A stretch of 5,571 bases of DNA from CAYSZX01 sp964548875 (GTDB lineage Bacteria > Patescibacteriota > Minisyncoccia > Minisyncoccales > JANBVM01): assembly GCA_964548875.1 (NCBI GenBank), contig CAZJSP010000029.1, positions 1-5,571 on the forward strand. The letters run 5' to 3'. Shown piece by piece: positions 5,372 to 5,571 of the stretch. A program made the translations under genes and the position numbers. Below the pieces are notes generated by a model. The model was not told the origin of the DNA, searched no databases, and saw only the letters and a program-made list of their open reading frames with translations. Numbering within the stretch: the stretch's first letter is position 1; each line of letters begins with the position of its first letter.

Positions 5372-5571
5372 TTATTTTTCTTTTTTTATTTCTTCTTTTT
5401 TAAACGGAAACCCCATTAACCTCAACAGTTCTAATGCCTCCTCTCTATCTTGAGTTGTTGTTACAATTGTAATCCCTAATCCAAAAGACCTTTTAACATT
5501 TTCAGGAAGAATTTCAGGAAAAGTAACTTGTTCTTCAATTCCAATCGATAAATTACCCTCTCTATCAACCG
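5372..5571 (-). CDS. rplE: 50S ribosomal protein L5 (uL5), C-terminal fragment (cut by window edge)
   Basis: The last 65 codons and the TAA stop (5372-5374) of rplE are visible; the gene begins outside the window to the right. The frame reads DREGNLSIGIEEQVTFPEI, then GLGITIVTTTQDREEALELL and RLMGFPF, which correspond to the C-terminal third of uL5. uL5 binds 5S rRNA with uL18 and touches the P-site tRNA. In most bacteria the ITIVTTA block is preceded by RGMD or RGLD; here it is SFGLG. A short charged tail KKEEIKKEK follows the usual end (MGFPFK). The stop is one base before the rpsZ start. Its place upstream of rpsZ is the standard spc order. Confidence 0.95.
   Translation of the reverse strand, partial: VDREGNLSIGIEEQVTFPEILPENVKRSFGLGITIVTTTQDREEALELLRLMGFPFKKEEIKKEK

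Noticed and set aside
5372..5400. Slippery frameshift site at the A-rich end of rplE
   Set aside because: The codon phase is TTT AAA AAA, not the X XXY YYZ phase needed for -1 shifting, and the normal stop matches the family end.
166..5571. Recoded UGA (as in Gracilibacteria/Absconditabacteria or mycoplasmas)
   Set aside because: All genes read through at full length with the standard bacterial code, conserved Gly and Trp positions use GGN and TGG, and no in-frame TGA interrupts any of them.

Overview
The window is a stretch of the conserved bacterial ribosomal-protein 'spc' operon, read entirely on the minus strand, so transcription runs from high to low coordinates. In transcription order it holds the end of rplE (uL5), rpsZ (zinc-type uS14), rpsH (uS8), rplF (uL6), rplR (uL18), rpsE (uS5), rplO (uL15), secY, adk and map. 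After a 65-base gap come the first 33 codons of a family 2 glycosyltransferase that runs off the left edge.

The source looks like a small-genome, AT-rich bacterium, most probably a member of the Candidate Phyla Radiation (Patescibacteria), perhaps of the Parcubacteria kind. The main reason is that rpmD (uL30), normally between rpsE and rplO, is absent: only one base separates those genes. uL30 loss is a known trait of that radiation. A shortened Gly-rich core in uL15, an unusual adenylate kinase and lysine-rich tails fit the same picture but do not prove it. Mycoplasmas and cyanobacteria also lack uL30, so the lineage call is an inference. All ten visible stops are TAA (nine) or TAG (map). 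TGA is not used as a stop and does not interrupt any frame, and Trp is read from TGG, so the ordinary bacterial code fits.

Layout: gaps between genes from rplE to map are 1, 1, 9, 12, 5, 1, 2, 10 and -1 bases, so this is one polycistronic unit with likely translational coupling. The only real gap is 101-165, after map. It has no hairpin terminator but does have a plausible extended -10 promoter for the glycosyltransferase. The usual followers of map (infA, rpmJ, rpsM, rpsK, rpoA, rplQ) are not there.

The gene products work together in protein synthesis and export. uS14, uS8 and uS5 build the small subunit; uL5, uL6, uL18 and uL15 build the large subunit. SecY is the membrane channel, methionine aminopeptidase trims nascent chains, and adenylate kinase keeps adenylate pools balanced. 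I see no undescribed system here. The points worth a second look are lineage-specific changes within well-known genes and the operon breakpoint after map.
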